A DNA stretch of 39,815 nucleotides from a virus, in the IMG/VR virus record IMGVR_UViG_3300044998_000321, positions 1 to 39,815 of that record; one strand, written 5' to 3'. Positions 38,208 to 39,815 of the stretch are shown one piece after another. The notes beneath the pieces were generated by a model. The model searched no databases. It was given only the letters and a program-made list of their open reading frames with translations, and was not told the origin of the DNA. Position 1 is the first letter of the stretch. Each line of letters starts with the position of its first letter. A program made the position numbers and the translations under genes.

Positions 38208-38530
38208 CGTTTGCCCCCGTCGTATGGCGCGGCGAACCCGTGCTCGATGAGCCACCGGCTTATGCTTGGGATATCGTCCGTGGCGATGTCCGCCAGCCAA
38301 CGCCCGTATTTTTCCGGCTTGGCCGTTTTCACTGTGACCGCCAGCCCAGGCTGGAGCAGCTCGCGCAGCTTTTGCGCGGATTCGTTGGCCTTTCCCTCCG
38401 GTGCATTGCATCCCATGAGCCGGAACGAGTCTTCGTAGCGCGAGCGGAATCCCACATCCACGCGCAGAATCACGGTATCTCCGTCAATCACGCGGACGAT
38501 TTCAGCGGGGTATTCTCGTAGCGTGCTCAT
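38204..38530 (-). CDS. Thermonuclease (SNase)-like protein
   Basis: A 108-aa SNase-like OB-fold protein: EIVRVIDGDTVILRV with the calcium-binding Asp, FRLMGCNAPEGKANE with the catalytic Arg/Glu region, and EKYGRWLADI with the second Arg. It is shorter than staphylococcal nuclease and lacks a signal peptide. Its role in a late operon, between fibre and lysis genes, is unknown; digestion of competing or host DNA is one possibility. Confidence 0.8.
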   Translation of the reverse strand: MSTLREYPAEIVRVIDGDTVILRVDVGFRSRYEDSFRLMGCNAPEGKANESAQKLRELLQPGLAVTVKTAKPEKYGRWLADIATDDIPSISRWLIEHGFAAPYDGGKR

Positions 38531-39039
38531 ATGGCCCCCAGTTGCGCAATCGCCGCATCCCGCGCCGCATCCACGCCGGCATGGTCCGCAGCATTCTCAA
38601 CCGCCAGCTTGCCGCCAATACGGATGCCCTCAATGGCCGCAGCGAGCTGAGTCCACTGGTCCCGAGTGGCGCGAACGAGATCGGCAACGGCGGAAACTGT
38701 CACGCCCCGTGCTGCCGCTTCTGCGGTGAGGATGTGGTAGGCGCTTGTGTCAGCCGGACGCCCGGCGGCGACATAGGCATCCGCCTCTGCGGACTTGGCT
38801 TGGTAGGTGGCCTCTTGGCCGGGGGCTACGGTGATGTAGCGTGCGCGGGCGCGGCCAGCGGATTGGTCGATTGCGTCTTGGGCCTGGGCTTTGTAGTCGG
38901 CGAGCGGGGGCTTGTTCAAATTACGAATTGACTCTGCTTCGGCATCAGTAATCTGAACACATCCAGCAGGGAGAAGATGCTCAAAAGCGGCGTCATCTAG
39001 GAAATAGAGCTTATTGTTGATGTCTTTATAGTGTGGCAT
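38527..39039 (-). CDS. Tail fibre-associated/assembly-like protein (170 aa)
   Basis: MPHYKDINNKLYFLDDAAFE matches the start of tail fibre assembly-type proteins; the remainder is Ala-rich helical (AQDAIDQSAGRARARYITVA). AAGGA lies 7 bases before ATG 39039, directly after the fibre gene. Expected to help fold or attach the fibre. Confidence 0.75.
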   Translation of the reverse strand: MPHYKDINNKLYFLDDAAFEHLLPAGCVQITDAEAESIRNLNKPPLADYKAQAQDAIDQSAGRARARYITVAPGQEATYQAKSAEADAYVAAGRPADTSAYHILTAEAAARGVTVSAVADLVRATRDQWTQLAAAIEGIRIGGKLAVENAADHAGVDAARDAAIAQLGAI

Positions 39040-39049
39040 TTTGAGTTCC

Positions 39050-39815
39050 TTAACGAAGTTCCATCCATTTAACTGATGAAGTTGTGCCTGTCCACCCAGT
39101 AACCGAATACGAAACTCCAGGTGGAACGATAAATGTTTCACCAGCATTTTGAGTTGTATAAATCGTCAATGCTAAAGAACCAATCACAACAGTGCCGTTT
39201 GTCCATATGCCGCTTAGATATACAACTATTGGTTTATTCGTTGTGTTGTAGTAAGTTGTCCCTGATGCTCTCGAAGCGGTAACATCCTGCCAAGTCTGCC
39301 CATACCCAAGACCATCCGGCAAACCAATCGCAGCCCGAGCCGCATTAGCATCAACAGCCGTGAACAGGGCAGACCCGACCGACGTAGCCCCAAGCGTCGT
39401 CCTCGCTGTGGCCGCGTTGGAGTCGTCGAGGAGGGTTTTAATGAAGTTAGACACACCGAGGTTGGAAAGCGCGGTAGATGCATCTGCGCTACCAATCAGG
39501 GTCCGCGCAAAATTCGTGAGCGTCGCCAATGCCGCGCTCGACGCGCCGGTGAAATAGGGCAATTTGTCGGCATCTGGCGTCAGCCCGGCCAGTGCCGATG
39601 CCGCAGCCGTAGCCACCAGCATGCCCAAATTCGCGCTGCCGAGCGTGCCGATATCGACCCATGCATTGTTCGCCGCGTTGCGCATCTTGAGCTTGCCGCT
39701 GGTGGTGTCTGCCCAGAGCTGGTGCGCGTAGGTCGGAGAAGGCGCCGTCGTCCCCGCATTCTGCGAGACGATGGCCGCCAGGGCGTTGTTGAGGTCGGAC
39801 AGGAACGATACTCCT
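39050..39815 (-). CDS. Tail fibre protein, C-terminal part (starts at window base 162)
   Basis: The frame enters from the window end and stops at 39050; with bases 1-162 it makes a 266-aa fibre (bases 39689-39815 duplicate 1-127). Modules: [40 protein letters not shown] and NAARAAIGLPDGLG, homologous to modules in the fibre at 35922-37100, followed by a distinct C-terminal beta domain (NAGETFIVPPGVSYSVTGWT). The region below about 39300 is less GC-rich than the rest, suggesting an exchanged receptor-binding tip. Confidence 0.85.
   Translation of the reverse strand, partial: GVSFLSDLNNALAAIVSQNAGTTAPSPTYAHQLWADTTSGKLKMRNAANNAWVDIGTLGSANLGMLVATAAASALAGLTPDADKLPYFTGASSAALATLTNFARTLIGSADASTALSNLGVSNFIKTLLDDSNAATARTTLGATSVGSALFTAVDANAARAAIGLPDGLGYGQTWQDVTASRASGTTYYNTTNKPIVVYLSGIWTNGTVVIGSLALTIYTTQNAGETFIVPPGVSYSVTGWTGTTSSVKWMELR
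39689..39815. repeat. Right copy of 127-bp terminal overlap
   Basis: Identical to bases 1-127; see the left copy. Only one copy should be kept in a circularised genome. Confidence 0.95.

Noticed and set aside
39689-39815. 127-bp direct terminal repeat as a biological packaging end
   Set aside because: The repeat lies in the middle of a continuous fibre gene, and 127 is a common assembler k-mer; an assembly overlap explains it.

Overview
The window is an essentially complete phage genome. Bases 1-127 recur exactly as 39689-39815, and a tail-fibre gene reads continuously across the junction, so this looks like a circular (or circularly permuted) molecule of 39,688 unique bases opened at an arbitrary point. 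A 127-base overlap is a common k-mer size, so the repeat is more likely an assembly overlap than a biological terminal repeat. The DNA is GC-rich. Gene content indicates a temperate, lambda-like siphovirus of a Gram-negative, probably (beta)proteobacterial host; the host call is inference from gene families, not proof.

Layout. From a lysogeny switch at about 23.0 kb, one block reads leftward on the minus strand: Cro-like and CII-like regulators, a gpZ-like protein, a primase-helicase with a candidate origin, TerS, a C5 DNA methyltransferase, TerL, a Mor-type activator, gpW, portal, a protease-capsid fusion, DUF2190 decoration, head-tail joining, U, V, G/GT (with a -1 slippery heptamer), H, M, L, K, I and J. 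It then crosses the contig junction into the tail fibre (39.8-39.05 kb) and continues through a fibre-associated protein, a thermonuclease-like protein, an XhlA-like protein, a collagen-like fibre, a DUF4376 protein, a GH108 endolysin and a holin that ends at 34.4 kb. Rightward on the plus strand lie the repressor and a zinc-ribbon membrane protein. After a terminator comes a repressor-type promoter driving a chain of small early genes, ending with an Aca2/YdiL-like HTH gene that converges on the holin.

Most unusual content. (1) Five in-register arrays of a GGCNN pentamer (64 units) alternate with three copies of a 57-bp, three-hairpin element around an unrecognised early gene (25.59-26.83 kb). 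(2) A 4,420-bp ISL3-family element with matched inverted repeats and an 8-bp target duplication carries a Fic-like gene and six small passenger genes and splits an HTH gene. (3) Five operator-like sites, three at the repressor and two at the early promoter, are all spaced 25 bp apart. (4) A bipartite 51-bp element is duplicated in two head-module gaps beside the Mor gene. (5) Two accessory genes (C5 methyltransferase and ATP-grasp) are each bracketed by a duplication of the end of the preceding gene. (6) A long second reading frame lies inside the methyltransferase gene.

No integrase, Mu-type transposase, ParA, tRNA gene, CRISPR array or reverse transcriptase was recognised, although a complete lysogeny switch is present.
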